Part shown: positions 35,197-44,967 of the stretch, in pieces | How positions within the stretch are numbered: the stretch's first letter is position 1 | How the letters are laid out: the number at the start of each line of letters is the position of its first letter | Source: Natrinema ejinorense | GTDB taxonomy: Archaea > Halobacteriota > Halobacteria > Halobacteriales > Natrialbaceae | NCBI RefSeq assembly: GCF_002494345.1 | Contig: NZ_NXNI01000001.1 | Location: 1,674,001-1,738,000 of the forward strand | DNA length: 64,000 nt | Reading direction: 5' to 3' | Notes under the pieces: model-generated | What the model saw: the letters and a program-made list of their open reading frames with translations, nothing else | Told to the model about the DNA's origin: nothing | The model's database searches: none | Made by a program: the position numbers and the translations under genes

Positions 35197-35865
35197 ATGA
35201 CCGACGTTCTCACCGACGAAATCGCTCGCTTCGTTCGCGCGGTCGGCCCGGATCCCGACGAGACGTTGATCGAGATGGACGAGTACGCCGCCGCCGAGGG
35301 TTTTCCCCACGTCGGTCCCGAGGTCGGCGCGTTCCTCCGATTCGTGGCCCGCCTGAGCGACCCGAAACGGATCTTCGAGTTCGGATCGGGGTATGGCTAC
35401 TCGGCGTACTGGTTTGCCGACGCCCTCCCCGACGACGGCGAGATCGTACTCACCGAGGTCGACGAGGACGAACTCGAACTCGCCCGCGAGTACATGGCCG
35501 CAGGTGGCTACGACGGCCTCACGGCGTACGAACTCGGCGACGCGATGGAGACGATCGACCGCTACGAGGGACCGTTCGATGTCGTCCTGATCGATCATCA
35601 GAAGGAGCGCTACGCGGATGCCTTCGAGGCCGTCCGATCGAAAGTCCCCGTCGGCGGGGTCGTCGTCGCCGACAACGCGATCACGGCCAGCGTCGTCGAC
35701 TTCGACCGCTTGCTCGAGTGGGCCGCGGGCGGCTCCCCGACGACCGTCAACGAGCACACGCAGGGCGTTATCGACTACCTCGAGACCGTCCGTGCCGATC
35801 CGGCTTTCGAGACGGTCGTCGTTCCCCTCGGCGAAGGAATCGCGGTGAGCTACCGCGTCGAGTAG
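35197..35865 (+). CDS. O-methyltransferase, CCoAOMT-like (222 aa)
   Basis: Class I SAM-dependent methyltransferase of the caffeoyl-CoA O-methyltransferase family. Motif I is IFEFGSGYGYSAYWFADAL; the acidic residue after it in VLTEVDEDELE binds ribose; FDVVLIDHQKERYADAFE carries the metal-site aspartate; GGVVVADNAI follows. Acceptor unknown. Its end overlaps the convergent membrane protein gene by 16 bp. Confidence 0.88.
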   Translation: MTDVLTDEIARFVRAVGPDPDETLIEMDEYAAAEGFPHVGPEVGAFLRFVARLSDPKRIFEFGSGYGYSAYWFADALPDDGEIVLTEVDEDELELAREYMAAGGYDGLTAYELGDAMETIDRYEGPFDVVLIDHQKERYADAFEAVRSKVPVGGVVVADNAITASVVDFDRLLEWAAGGSPTTVNEHTQGVIDYLETVRADPAFETVVVPLGEGIAVSYRVE

Positions 35866-36299
35866 TCGGAGGCCTCGCCATCGAGGACCTGTTCGTCGGC
35901 CCGCGACGGGGACCCGTACTCCCGAAACCAAAGAAAGGTCGTCGACCCCGCAGCGGCGAGCAGCGTGGCCCACGTCGCCGCGGAAACGGCGACGACCGTC
36001 GCGGCGGTGGGACCCGGCGCGATCGAACCGATCGTCTCGACGCCGAGCGCATGAGTGCCGGCGACCGCGAGGAACGCCAGCCACAGTCCCAGCGCCGTTC
36101 GAGCGAGCGTCTGCCGACTGACGGACCGTGCGTAGCGAGCGACGCCGTAGACGCCAGCGATGGCGAGCCCTGTCGCTCCCAGCGTCAGTCCAACCCCGTC
36201 GACGGCGACGTTCGCGACGCCGACGACAGCGAAACAGGCGAGCGAGGCGACGAGCAGGAATCGATCCGAACCGCGTATTGTCGGGATCACGTCGTGCAC
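35850..36299 (-). CDS. Four-helix membrane protein (149 aa, GTG start)
   Basis: Four hydrophobic segments (FLLVASLACFAVVGVANVAV; VGLTLGATGLAIAGVYGVA; LGLWLAFLAVAGTHALGV; AATVVAVSAATWATLLAAA) and an acidic C-terminus. The GTG at 36299 (reading VHDVIPTIRGSDRF) lies about 30 nt downstream of a minus-strand TATATA (36328-36335), matching a near-leaderless start. Function unknown. Confidence 0.68.
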   Translation of the reverse strand: MHDVIPTIRGSDRFLLVASLACFAVVGVANVAVDGVGLTLGATGLAIAGVYGVARYARSVSRQTLARTALGLWLAFLAVAGTHALGVETIGSIAPGPTAATVVAVSAATWATLLAAAGSTTFLWFREYGSPSRADEQVLDGEASDYSTR

Positions 36300-36421
36300 C
36301 GCTTTGGCGGGTTCAGTAGGCGGTCGGATATATAGCTGTTGGCTGACCGCGAGTACGCGCCTCGATCGCTCGGTCGCGCTGTCGATCCAACCGGGCCCGT
36401 CCCACCGACGGCCGATAGCGA

Positions 36422-39400
36422 TCAGGAGCCAGTGGCGTCGACGGCCGGGAGCGTCAGCGAGAACGTCGCGCCCTCCCCGGACGCGGAGTCGACTCGAATC
36501 TCGCCGCCATGGCGCTCGACGATCCGTTGACAGAGCGCGAGCCCGATCCCCGTCCCCGGATGTTCCTCGTGGCTGTGGAGTCGCTGGAACACCTGGAAGA
36601 TTCGATCCTGATCCTTGGGATCGATACCGATCCCCTCGTCGCGAACGGAGATCACCCATTCGTCGCCGGTCCGTTCGGCACTGACGTGAATCCGCGGTGG
36701 GTCCTCGCCGCAGTATTCGATCGCATTCGACAGCAAGTTCTGGAACACCTGCCGGAGCTGGCTCGAGTCGCCCACGACGCGGGGAAGCGAGTCCACCGTT
36801 ATGTCGGCATCCTGTTCGGTGATTCGAAACTGCAGGTCCTCGCGGACGTCGTCGAGGACCGCCTCGAGGTCGACCGGCTCGAGGGGTTCTCCCTGCGTTT
36901 CGACCCGGGAATACGCGAGCAGGCCGTCGATCATCTCGCGCATGCGCTCGGCTCCGTCGACGGCGTAGTCGATGAACTCCTGGCCGTCCTCGTCGAGGTC
37001 GGCAGCGTAGCGGTGCTCTATCAACTGGAGATAGCTCGTGACCATCCGCAGGGGCTCTTGCAAGTCGTGGGAGGCGGCGTATGCAAACCGTTCGAGGCGC
37101 TTGTTCGATTCCTCGAGTTTGCGCTGGTACTCGGTCCGTTCGGTGATGTCCTGGACGACGAGCATTCCGGCGGTGACCTCGTCACCGGTCCGGACCGGGA
37201 GGGTGTGGGCGCGGAGTTCCCGGTCGTTGTGGGACAGTTCGAAGGACTGTTCCTCCCCGTCGAGGGCGGCCAGAAACCGAGGTTCGATCGCTTCGACCAG
37301 GTCATCGGGATAGCGCTCGTAGATCGTCTTGCCGATCGCCGTTTCCTCCTCGATACCCATCTTGCCGAGCAGCTGGCCGCCGGCCGCCGTGTACCGCAAC
37401 TCGTCGTCGAACAGTGCGACGATGCCGTTCGGGAAGTTCTCGGCGAGGGTACGGTAGCGCTGCTCGCTCGCCTCGAGTCTGCGCTGTCGTTCCCGCCGTT
37501 CCGTAATATCGCGAACGACGCCGATCCGCTCGCATCCGGTCTCCGCGGTCGTCAGCGACGTGACGGTCGCCTCTATCGGGCACCAATCGCCGGATTTCGT
37601 CTCGATTTCGGTCTCTATCGTCGGCTCGTCGCTCTCGTTGGCGACGATTCGCTCGGCCAGGTCCATGACCGCTTCGTCGGCGACGAGCGAGGCGTGGCTC
37701 CCGATCAACTCGTCACGATCGTAGCCGGTGAGGTCGGTGTACGCCTCGTTGACCATCGTGAACCGGCCGTTCTCGTCGAGGACGTAGATGCCGTCCTCGA
37801 TCGTTTCGATGATCCGTTCGTACTGCTCGAGTTGGCGTTCCCGACGTTTCCGGTCCGTGATGTCCTGGAAGTACACGGAGAGTCCCGTCTCGGAGGGATA
37901 GGCCCTGATCTCCATCCAGATGTCGAGCGAGTCGGAGTATCGCTGCCACGAGGCGGGGTGTTGTGACTTCATTGCCGCTCGATAGCGCTCGATGAGGTCG
38001 GATCTCGTTCCGGTCGGGAACGTCTCCCAGACGTTCTCGCCGACGAGCTCCGCCGGGTCACGTCCCAGCAGCTCCCCGGCCCGTTCGTTGACGTGCGTAA
38101 ACCGCCACTCGTCGTCGAGGGCGTAGAACGCGTCCGAGACGCGGCCGAGGATCTCGCTCAGTTCGGTCTCGAGTTCGTGCTTGCGGCGCTCGAGGCGACG
38201 CTCCTGTGTTTTGAGTGCCGTCACGTCCTCGCCCGCGGAGATGACCCGCTCGAGCGAGCCATCGGGGCCGAAGATGGGAACGGCGGTGATGGAGAACCAC
38301 TTCCGCTCGCCCGACGGATCCTCGATCACGACTTCCTCGTCGGAGACCGGCTCCCCGGTTTCCCTCACGCGTGCGGAGGGGCCGGACTCGGGCCCAATCG
38401 GCTCGCCGTCGGCGTCGACGACGGTCAGTTCGGCGAGCAGTTCGGTCTCGCCGAGGGGGTCCCGATCGCCGAGCCCGAGCGCCGTCTGCGCGTGCCGATT
38501 CGCCAGCACCACCTCTCCATCGGCGTCCTCGACCGAGATCCCGACCGGCGCAGTCCGGAGGAGTGTTTCGGTCTGGCCCCGTTCGCGTTCGAGGGACCGT
38601 TCCTGACTCATTCGATCGAAGGTCACTTCGAGGCTCGAGGCGACGATCTTGGCCAGCGAGAGATCGCCGTCGTCGAACGCGTTGCGTTCTTCCGAGCCGA
38701 TCATGACGACGCCGTGGTCCCCGATCGGAAGGCAGAGCTCGCTGCGGATCGGTGTGTCGGGATTATAGACGTCCGAATCCATCCTGACGTCGTCGTAGAT
38801 CGCCGGCTCGCCGGTATCGAAGACGCGCCAGGCGATCCCCTCACCCTCCGCAAACGTCGGCACCTCGTCGAACAGCGCCACGGCCGGTTCGGACTGGGCA
38901 ACCGGCTCGAGTGTTGCCGACTCCGGATCGTAGAGGAAGACGCCGTTGATCTCGAGACCGAGGATGTCGAGGAGATGGCAGGAGGCCTGCTCCGCTGCGG
39001 CCTCGCGCGTGCTGGCGGCGAGCCACTCGCGAACCGCCTCGTTCAGCCGACGGAGCTGATATGCGCGCCGGTGTTGTTCGGTTACGTCGTAGTAGAGTTC
39101 GACCCGGCCCCCTTCGTATGGGCCGGATTCGATCGGTTTGCTCCGGTGTTCGACCCAGCGTTCCTCGCGATCCTCGCCGGGCGTGATACGGCACTCGAAT
39201 CGCTCCGTGTCGCTGTTGTCGTCGTACGCCGTAGTGAGGATATCGATGAATCGGTCCGGATCGTCAACCCGGTCACGGATCGTCTCGTTGACAACAGCCG
39301 TCTTGTCTCGCCCGACCACGGCCGTCGAGTCGATCCCGAAGTACCGTTCGGTAGCCTCGTTGATCCACGCGATCTCGAACGCCTCATCGAGGACGAACAC

Positions 39401-39916
39401 GCCCACGTCGGCTTCCTCGAGCACAGCGGTGATCGCCTCCAACGACGGGTCCGGAACCGGCGTCGATTCCACTGCCGGGTCCGCCCGGTCGGCCGTCTCG
39501 GTCGGTTCGGCTGCCGACCCCTGGTCACGCTCCGAGGCGTCGCGTTCGCGGACAGTTCCGATTGTACCCCGGCGGCTGTCCGGGCCCGACACGGTCTCGA
39601 GGCGTAGTTTACAGGGGATCTCGGTGTCTCGAGCCGTCCGAATCGTCCCCTCGAAGGGGGTGTGACTGGTTTCGTCGCCGGCCTCGATGGCCGGCTCGTC
39701 GACCAGTAGCGAGACGTGCTCGCCGCGAAGCGCCTCGCGTGTGTAGCCGGTCAACTCGAGGAGGGTGTCATCGACCGCGACGATCCGATCGTCCGCATCC
39801 AGCTGGAAGACGCCGTCCGGAACCGTCTCGACGAGAGTCTGGTACCACTGGAGTGGCGCTCGTTCGTCGCCGTCGCTCCAGGGTACTCGATCGGTCGGTT
39901 CCACCCGTTCGGTCAT
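36422..39916 (-). CDS. Multi-PAS/GAF sensor histidine kinase (1164 aa)
   Basis: A large cytoplasmic sensor with no membrane helices. Order: PAS (about 22-135), PAS (160-285), GAF (300-440), PAS (450-565), PAS (585-700), PAS (700-820), PAS (830-945), HisKA (about 945-1020) and HATPase. The phospho-acceptor region is YAASHDLQEPLRMVTSYLQL; N box QNLLSNAIEYC; G boxes VRDEGIGIDPKDQDRIF and GTGIGLALCQRIVERHGG. No receiver or output domain is fused and no response regulator is adjacent. The input signal cannot be told; six PAS domains suggest redox or small molecule sensing. Confidence 0.93.
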   Translation of the reverse strand: MTERVEPTDRVPWSDGDERAPLQWYQTLVETVPDGVFQLDADDRIVAVDDTLLELTGYTREALRGEHVSLLVDEPAIEAGDETSHTPFEGTIRTARDTEIPCKLRLETVSGPDSRRGTIGTVRERDASERDQGSAAEPTETADRADPAVESTPVPDPSLEAITAVLEEADVGVFVLDEAFEIAWINEATERYFGIDSTAVVGRDKTAVVNETIRDRVDDPDRFIDILTTAYDDNSDTERFECRITPGEDREERWVEHRSKPIESGPYEGGRVELYYDVTEQHRRAYQLRRLNEAVREWLAASTREAAAEQASCHLLDILGLEINGVFLYDPESATLEPVAQSEPAVALFDEVPTFAEGEGIAWRVFDTGEPAIYDDVRMDSDVYNPDTPIRSELCLPIGDHGVVMIGSEERNAFDDGDLSLAKIVASSLEVTFDRMSQERSLERERGQTETLLRTAPVGISVEDADGEVVLANRHAQTALGLGDRDPLGETELLAELTVVDADGEPIGPESGPSARVRETGEPVSDEEVVIEDPSGERKWFSITAVPIFGPDGSLERVISAGEDVTALKTQERRLERRKHELETELSEILGRVSDAFYALDDEWRFTHVNERAGELLGRDPAELVGENVWETFPTGTRSDLIERYRAAMKSQHPASWQRYSDSLDIWMEIRAYPSETGLSVYFQDITDRKRRERQLEQYERIIETIEDGIYVLDENGRFTMVNEAYTDLTGYDRDELIGSHASLVADEAVMDLAERIVANESDEPTIETEIETKSGDWCPIEATVTSLTTAETGCERIGVVRDITERRERQRRLEASEQRYRTLAENFPNGIVALFDDELRYTAAGGQLLGKMGIEEETAIGKTIYERYPDDLVEAIEPRFLAALDGEEQSFELSHNDRELRAHTLPVRTGDEVTAGMLVVQDITERTEYQRKLEESNKRLERFAYAASHDLQEPLRMVTSYLQLIEHRYAADLDEDGQEFIDYAVDGAERMREMIDGLLAYSRVETQGEPLEPVDLEAVLDDVREDLQFRITEQDADITVDSLPRVVGDSSQLRQVFQNLLSNAIEYCGEDPPRIHVSAERTGDEWVISVRDEGIGIDPKDQDRIFQVFQRLHSHEEHPGTGIGLALCQRIVERHGGEIRVDSASGEGATFSLTLPAVDATGS

Positions 39917-40036
39917 TAGACAAGGAAAGCCGTTCGAACGGATAAGTCCAGCGCCTATCGCCGCCTCGAGGGTATGTCGGGAGCGGCGGCCAGAGCACGT
40001 CTTCGAGAACGGGGCCACCTTCGCTCGCGCGCCCGG

Positions 40037-40486
40037 TTAGTCGTCGCCGTCGACGAGAACGCGGTCTTCGGGCGTCGGCCGACCCGGATGGAGTCCATAG
40101 CAGGCGACACAGTAGAGGACCGTCGTCGAGACCGCACAGAGGACCGTCGCCCCTGCCAGCGACTCGAGGACGAGACCGACGATCGGGCCCGCGAAGGCCT
40201 CGCCGACCGCCGCCGCCGCGTCGCTCGCGGGGGCCGTCGCCAGCGCGTAGGGAACGAACGTAGCGAACGCGAGTAGCCACCATCGTTTCGCGGTGTGGCG
40301 GAGCCGTGCTCGCCCGTACTCTCGCGTCGTGCTCGTGACCCCGGCGACGCCGAGCGCGATCAAAAAGAGGGCTGGAAGCGTTCGGACCGACGTCTCAAAG
40401 CCGGTATTAACGGCGACGCCGGCGGCGACGGTCGCGAGGGAGCCGGCGAGGAGCGGAATCGAGGGGCTGGACCCTGTACGAGGCAT
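40037..40486 (-). CDS. Four-helix membrane protein (149 aa)
   Basis: Four hydrophobic segments (LLAGSLATVAAGVAV; LPALFLIALGVAGV; WWLLAFATFVPYALATA; GLVLESLAGATVLCAVSTTV), with an RHTAKRWW basic loop in the middle. The ATG 40486 (MPRTGSSPSIPLL) is chosen; TTG at 40516 is also in frame. Function unknown. Confidence 0.72.
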   Translation of the reverse strand: MPRTGSSPSIPLLAGSLATVAAGVAVNTGFETSVRTLPALFLIALGVAGVTSTTREYGRARLRHTAKRWWLLAFATFVPYALATAPASDAAAAVGEAFAGPIVGLVLESLAGATVLCAVSTTVLYCVACYGLHPGRPTPEDRVLVDGDD

Positions 40487-40626
40487 TCTGTACAGTGGTA
40501 GTAACGGATTGTACAAAACTCTCGCGAACCGTCGGCGCGGGAGATCGCTCGCAGCGACGGCGGCTCGAGGACGCCGCTACAACAAAGGACGTATTACCGG
40601 TGCCCGCAAGTCGGAGGTGAGAACGA

Positions 40627-41160
40627 ATGCCGGAACACGATCGAACCGACTCCGTGACGACCCTCCGACAACGCGCCGCGGCCGCGGCCGATCGAGCAGC
40701 CACTGCCATCTCGCGAGTCCCCGGTATCGGAACCACCCGGTCCCTGTACCGGGTCTGGCAGCGACACGTGCGGGAGCGCCCGGATCTGTATCAAGCGTCG
40801 ATCACCTTTCCGACGGCACCGACACAGCCGACGGTCGCCGAGATCCACGACTGGATCGAGGACCTCGAGTACGCGTTCGAGGGACGCCTCGACGTCTATG
40901 CCCGTCGCGGGAGCGTCGCGGTCGAGACGGATCGCGTTTCCGCCGAACTGTTCGACGAGGACGAGTTCGTCGAGATCTGTGAGCGAATCGAGGACGGCTA
41001 CGACGGTTCACACTCGATCGCACACCTGAAAAAGTGGCGACGGAACGACGGGCGACTCGTGCGAGCCCACGTGATCGTCCCGGTCAAGCCGCTGTTTCCG
41101 CGCGGCGAGACCGACGAGCCGGACGCGGATCGAGCCGCGGCCGGAATCGAAGCCAACTGA
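40627..41160 (+). CDS. Hypothetical protein (177 aa)
   Basis: No family recognised. A basic N-terminal part (LRQRAAAAADRAATAISRVP) is followed by a compact alpha-beta region: LYQASITFPTAPTQPTVAEI, HDWIEDLEYAFEGRLDVYAR, and IEDGYDGSHSIAHLKKWRRN. Codon use matches neighbours. No signal peptide. Confidence 0.68.
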   Translation: MPEHDRTDSVTTLRQRAAAAADRAATAISRVPGIGTTRSLYRVWQRHVRERPDLYQASITFPTAPTQPTVAEIHDWIEDLEYAFEGRLDVYARRGSVAVETDRVSAELFDEDEFVEICERIEDGYDGSHSIAHLKKWRRNDGRLVRAHVIVPVKPLFPRGETDEPDADRAAAGIEAN

Positions 41161-41225
41161 TCGCCACGCCGGTCTTACCCTCGATCGGTCGCAACGCTGC
41201 TCATACGGTCTTCGATACATCATTG

Positions 41226-41282
41226 CCGGTGGGACCGGGACCGCCCTGCGGTCCCACCGGAAAATCGGGACAGCGAACCGTC
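41226..41282. repeat. Intergenic hairpin repeat, copy D
   Basis: A 12-bp perfect stem CCGGTGGGACCG/CGGTCCCACCGG (41226-41237 and 41249-41260) is followed by 19 bases (41264-41282) identical to the end of copy B at 61.8 kb (ATCGGGACAGCGAACCGTC). It abuts the stop codon of the minus-strand gene and lies between convergent genes, so it may also act as a terminator. Confidence 0.55.
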
Positions 41283-42074
41283 TCAGTCGTCGTCGCTCGG
41301 ACCGGAGCCCGAGCCGCGTTCCCGGTCGGAACGCTGCCGCTGACCGCCGCTCGAGCGGCCGCTGGTGCTCTCCTCGTCCGGCCTGACGCTACTCGTTCGT
41401 CCCATCCAGTTATCGATGTTGTTGGCGACGTAGTCCTTGCCGCCCCAGCCGAACGCGATGCCCGCACCGATCGCGAGGGCCGCGCCGATCCCCCACGCGA
41501 GCGCTCGCGCGAAGACGTAGAGGATGCCCACGTCGATCCCCATCGTGTCGAGACCGATGACGACCGCCGTGAAGTAGAGGAACATCCGCGTTCCGGTCGC
41601 GAACCAGCTGGCGTATGCCGTCTGGGTCGCGGCCCGGGTCCGTTCGATGGCATCACCGATGAAGTCGGCGACGACGAAGCCGAGGGTGATGACGAGCAGC
41701 CCCGCGATGAACGCCGGCAGGTACGAGACCGCCGTCGAGATCCACTCCGATAGCGTCGGTATCGCGAGCGCGTTCGCGGCTGCGAGGAACGCGAGCGCGT
41801 AGACGAACCACTTCGCGAGTTTGCCGAACGCGCTCGAGACCGCCTGTTCCGTTCCGCCGAGGATGCGTCCGAGCGGCGTCTCGAGGACCATGCGGTCGAG
41901 TTCGATGCCGTCGGCGATTCGTCCCACGACGCGGGCGGCCAGCCGGCCGATGACCCAGCCGATGAAGAGGATCACCACTGCGCCGATTATCCGCGGGAGG
42001 AACGTGAGTAGCTCCGCGATCGGATCCTGTAGCCAGTCGGGAACCTGTGCTTGTGCGGGGTACGGTGGTAACAT
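41283..42074 (-). CDS. MscS-TM-helix membrane protein (263 aa)
   Basis: Five or so membrane helices with two conserved TM-helix repeats of the mechanosensitive-channel family (IGAVVILFIGWVIGRLAARV and LPAFIAGLLVITLGFVVADF), each followed by a basic segment. The beta domain of true MscS is missing, so it is an MscS-like helix protein rather than a proved channel. A 45-residue Ser/Arg/Asp-rich tail ends the protein. Confidence 0.85.
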   Translation of the reverse strand: MLPPYPAQAQVPDWLQDPIAELLTFLPRIIGAVVILFIGWVIGRLAARVVGRIADGIELDRMVLETPLGRILGGTEQAVSSAFGKLAKWFVYALAFLAAANALAIPTLSEWISTAVSYLPAFIAGLLVITLGFVVADFIGDAIERTRAATQTAYASWFATGTRMFLYFTAVVIGLDTMGIDVGILYVFARALAWGIGAALAIGAGIAFGWGGKDYVANNIDNWMGRTSSVRPDEESTSGRSSGGQRQRSDRERGSGSGPSDDD

Positions 42075-42804
42075 GTACGACTTCGGTTGTCGGCCGCCAT
42101 CCTTTGTAATTGAGTGCCTATCAATCGATCATGAAACCAACCAATCGAGACCGATGACGGTCCCGGAATTGAAGTGTCCGTTACCGCGAATTGTGCGAAG
42201 ACCGTACCGTGATCGATCGATACGGATTCCCGACGCGACGGCGAACCCGTTCCGGATCGATCGCGAGACGACCCTCGAGCGGGCGTGCGATAAACGCGTT
42301 TTGTGACCGAACACGGTGTCACGACAGAAACGGCGCTGCCGTACGCGAGGATCGGCACCGTCATCGGCCGACCGAACGTGTCCAGTTTCACTCATTGGGC
42401 GGCAGCGGTGCTGGGTCGAATCCGAGTCGAAATCGTGGTCCCGATTTCGATCGATTCCGGTTCGAAACGGCAGCGACGGTCGGCCGAGCCGTCGCCCTCC
42501 GGGTCGGCCGCTATTCGATGAAAGCGAGTGTCGATCGTCCGTTTGAGTGTCGATCATCGAACGATCATCGAGTTATGGGTGAGAGAAAAGCTCTTCCTCG
42601 AAAAATGACGGCGAGTAGTCGAAAGCGTTTCGTCAGACGCGTCGCGTTCGGTAATACGGTGTTACCATCGACCGTCCGCCAGCGACTCCGTTCACCGCTG
42701 GTTCGGGGATTTCGGTCGCTGCTCGAGTGGTCTGTCGTGTCCGTCGATCCGATGGTTCGCCCGTGGTCACTACGCTATTGGTGTTGCGCATACGAGGGAC
42801 TGAC
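42075..42804. other. 730-bp intergenic region
   Basis: No gene is convincing on either strand. It contains many tandem CGATC-like motifs, such as a direct repeat CGATCATCGA/ACGATCATCGA near 42550-42571, and frames open only by chance. The 3' end should hold the creatininase promoter but no strong TATA box stands out. Confidence 0.5.
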
Positions 42805-43575
42805 ATGTATCTCGGCGACGAAGCATGGCCGGACCTCGAGACGTACTTCGATTCGGAATCGCTCGCGCTCGTGCCGCTCGGATCGACGGAACAACACGGC
42901 CCCCACCTGCCGGAGGCGACCGACCACCTGATCGCGGAGGCGTTCGCACGCGAGGTCGCCGATCGAACGGGCTATCTCTGCACGCCGACGGTGAACATCG
43001 GTGTCAGTGGACATCACCGGCAGTTCCACGGGACGATGTGGGTCGAACCACCGGCGTTTCGATCGTACATGGAGTCGCTGACCCGAAACCTCACCGCTCA
43101 CGGAATCGATCGGGTCATCTACGTGAACGCTCACGGCGGCAACGTCCCACATCTGCGGGAGGTCGGGGCACGGCTCCGGCAAGACGAGGTCGCGTACGCG
43201 ATCGAATGGATGTGGGACGAGTCGATTCCGGACCTCGTCGACGAACTATTCGAGCAGAACGGGCCCCACGGCGGCCCGAAAGAGACCTCGATGATCCAGT
43301 TCCTCGAGCCGACGCTGGTCCACGACGACCGCCTGCAGGACGCCAGAGACGGCGGCGTTCCGAGCGTCGACGACGCCGAGACGGTCAGACACGGCTCGCG
43401 GACGTTCTACGATGCGGCGGACAACACCGACAACGGCGTTCTGGGCGACCAAACCGACGCGTCCGCCCAGAAGGGCAGGGAACTCTTCGACGCCGCGAGC
43501 GACCAACTCGTCGGGCTCTGCGAGTGGCTCGACGCCCAGCCGTTCGAGGATCTGCTCCCGAGAGACCACGTGTGA
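42805..43575 (+). CDS. Creatininase family amidohydrolase (256 aa)
   Basis: Zinc-dependent amidohydrolase of the creatininase family. Metal ligands are visible in LVPLGSTEQHGPHLPEATDH (Glu, His, Asp) and VNAHGGN, with a final Glu in KETSMIQFLEP. In archaea members include arfB-like N-formylamine hydrolases (riboflavin/F420) and cofactor-maturation enzymes. Because GTP cyclohydrolase III is in the window but far away, the role cannot be fixed. ATG 42805 begins MYLGDEAWPDL, the normal N-terminus. Confidence 0.9.
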   Translation: MYLGDEAWPDLETYFDSESLALVPLGSTEQHGPHLPEATDHLIAEAFAREVADRTGYLCTPTVNIGVSGHHRQFHGTMWVEPPAFRSYMESLTRNLTAHGIDRVIYVNAHGGNVPHLREVGARLRQDEVAYAIEWMWDESIPDLVDELFEQNGPHGGPKETSMIQFLEPTLVHDDRLQDARDGGVPSVDDAETVRHGSRTFYDAADNTDNGVLGDQTDASAQKGRELFDAASDQLVGLCEWLDAQPFEDLLPRDHV

Positions 43576-43584
43576 GACGGCCGA

Positions 43585-43655
43585 CTGTCAGTCAGTGCCG
43601 ACCCAGCCTCGCCCCGCTGTGTGAGTGCGCCGGAACCCAGTGACAGCAGCCCGTC
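43585..43655. repeat. Intergenic hairpin repeat, copy C
   Basis: Starts CTGTCAGTCAGTGCCG (43585-43600) and ends TGACAG (43641-43646) and CAGCCCGTC; the outer CTGTCA/TGACAG pair as a 6-bp stem. The left 16 bases match copy B except one; TGCGCCGG in the middle is shared with copy B. It begins ten bases after the creatininase stop. Confidence 0.5.
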
Positions 43656-43830
43656 CGAGCCGCTGCCCAGCAGATCAGTTCGAGTCGCTGCCCGACTCGA
43701 GATGCCCGCCGCCGATCCCCCGACCGCGTCGCTCGACGATGTCTGTAGCGGCGGGTGGTCTCGTCCACTATCATATCGAGAACCGAATGAGATAATAATC
43801 CTTAATAGGGAACTGCCCATGAGTTATTAC

Positions 43831-44256
43831 ATGGCAGTCGTCAGCGTCTCGATGCCGGACGAACTCCTGGATCGACTCGACCAATTCGCCGAGGAACACG
43901 GCTACACCGGGCGGAGCGAAGTCGTCAGGGAGGCCTCGCGGAACCTGCTCGGAGAGTTCGAGGATACCCGACTCGAGGATCGGGACCTGATGGGGATCGT
44001 CACGGTGTTGTTCGATTACGAGACCACGAGCGTCGAAGAGCGGATGATGCACCTGCGTCACGAACACGAGTCCCTGGTCGCCTCGAACTTCCACAGCCAC
44101 GTCGGCGACCACTACTGCATGGAGCTGTTCGTCCTCGAGGGCGAACTCGAGGACATCTCGGCGTTCGTCGGGAAGATCCGGGCAACAAGGGACGCACTGA
44201 CCGTCGACTACTCCGTGATCCCGGTCGATAGCTTCGATCCGCTCGCGCAGGGCTAG
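43831..44256 (+). CDS. nikR: NikR-like nickel-responsive transcription regulator (141 aa)
   Basis: Ribbon-helix-helix DNA-binding N-terminus ([35 protein letters not shown]) plus an ACT-like metal-binding C-domain. The Ni ligands H-x-H-x5-C are kept ([10 protein letters not shown]) and a preceding His is present (MHLRHEHE). An A+T-rich CTTAATAG box at 43801-43808 is about 26 nt upstream of ATG 43831, favouring this start over ATG 43819. A nickel transporter gene is not adjacent. Confidence 0.92.
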   Translation: MAVVSVSMPDELLDRLDQFAEEHGYTGRSEVVREASRNLLGEFEDTRLEDRDLMGIVTVLFDYETTSVEERMMHLRHEHESLVASNFHSHVGDHYCMELFVLEGELEDISAFVGKIRATRDALTVDYSVIPVDSFDPLAQG

Positions 44257-44473
44257 TACCGTTTCGGCCGTCGACTGTAGGCGTGGATCGCTACTATAGC
44301 CGCCGGCGGCGACACGCATCCCGACGAGCAGGCGGTCGATTCGCCGGACCGACCGTTTCCCCGGACGCGCTCGGAGCGGTCCTGCCGTCTCGTGGCGGCT
44401 ACCGCGACCGGCCGCAGTGAACGAATCGAAACGGAACGCGTAGTTTTACTGTTGTCCCGGCGAATGGAGACGT

Positions 44474-44851
44474 ATGTCCTACCGGAAGGTAAACTACGAA
44501 GACGTCGAGGAGGTCTCGAGCGCGATGCACTTCCTCAGCGATCCACTCGAGACCGAACAGGTGGGCGTGACGATCGCACGCTGTGACCCCGGCTGGAACA
44601 GCAAACCCCACGACCACACCGACAACGACCACGAGGAGGTCTACGTCCTCATCGAGGGAGCAGCGACGGTCGTCGTCGACGACGAACCGGTCGAGATGGA
44701 GGCGGGCGATGCGCTGTGGATTCCGCCGGCATCGACGCGCCAGATCCGCAACGACGACCAGGAGAGCGCGTTCGTCCTCGTGAGCGCCCCGAGCATCGCC
44801 GACGACGACGGCGACGACGGGGAGTGGCTGCTTTCGGGCTTCGCCGGATAA
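44474..44851 (+). CDS. Cupin domain protein (125 aa)
   Basis: Single cupin barrel. Metal-binding motif 1 is KPHDHTDNDHEEVYVLIEG and motif 2 region is GDALWIPPASTRQIRNDDQ. An acidic tail of about 15 residues follows. Such small proteins bind a metal and often a small molecule; no specific activity can be claimed. Confidence 0.85.
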   Translation: MSYRKVNYEDVEEVSSAMHFLSDPLETEQVGVTIARCDPGWNSKPHDHTDNDHEEVYVLIEGAATVVVDDEPVEMEAGDALWIPPASTRQIRNDDQESAFVLVSAPSIADDDGDDGEWLLSGFAG

Positions 44852-44967
44852 CCGAGCGCCGTCCGGACGGACGGTTCCTCGAGGGCCCGCGTGGATCGAG
44901 AGCCGTCCGGAAAATCGGCGGGACGGTTTTGGTCGTCGGCGTGGTCGCCGGGAGCAGGTGAGGGTCC

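Noticed and set aside
42191-42931. Frames in the 730-bp gap before creatininase
   Set aside because: Serine/arginine-rich translations with no hydrophobic core or motif on any strand.
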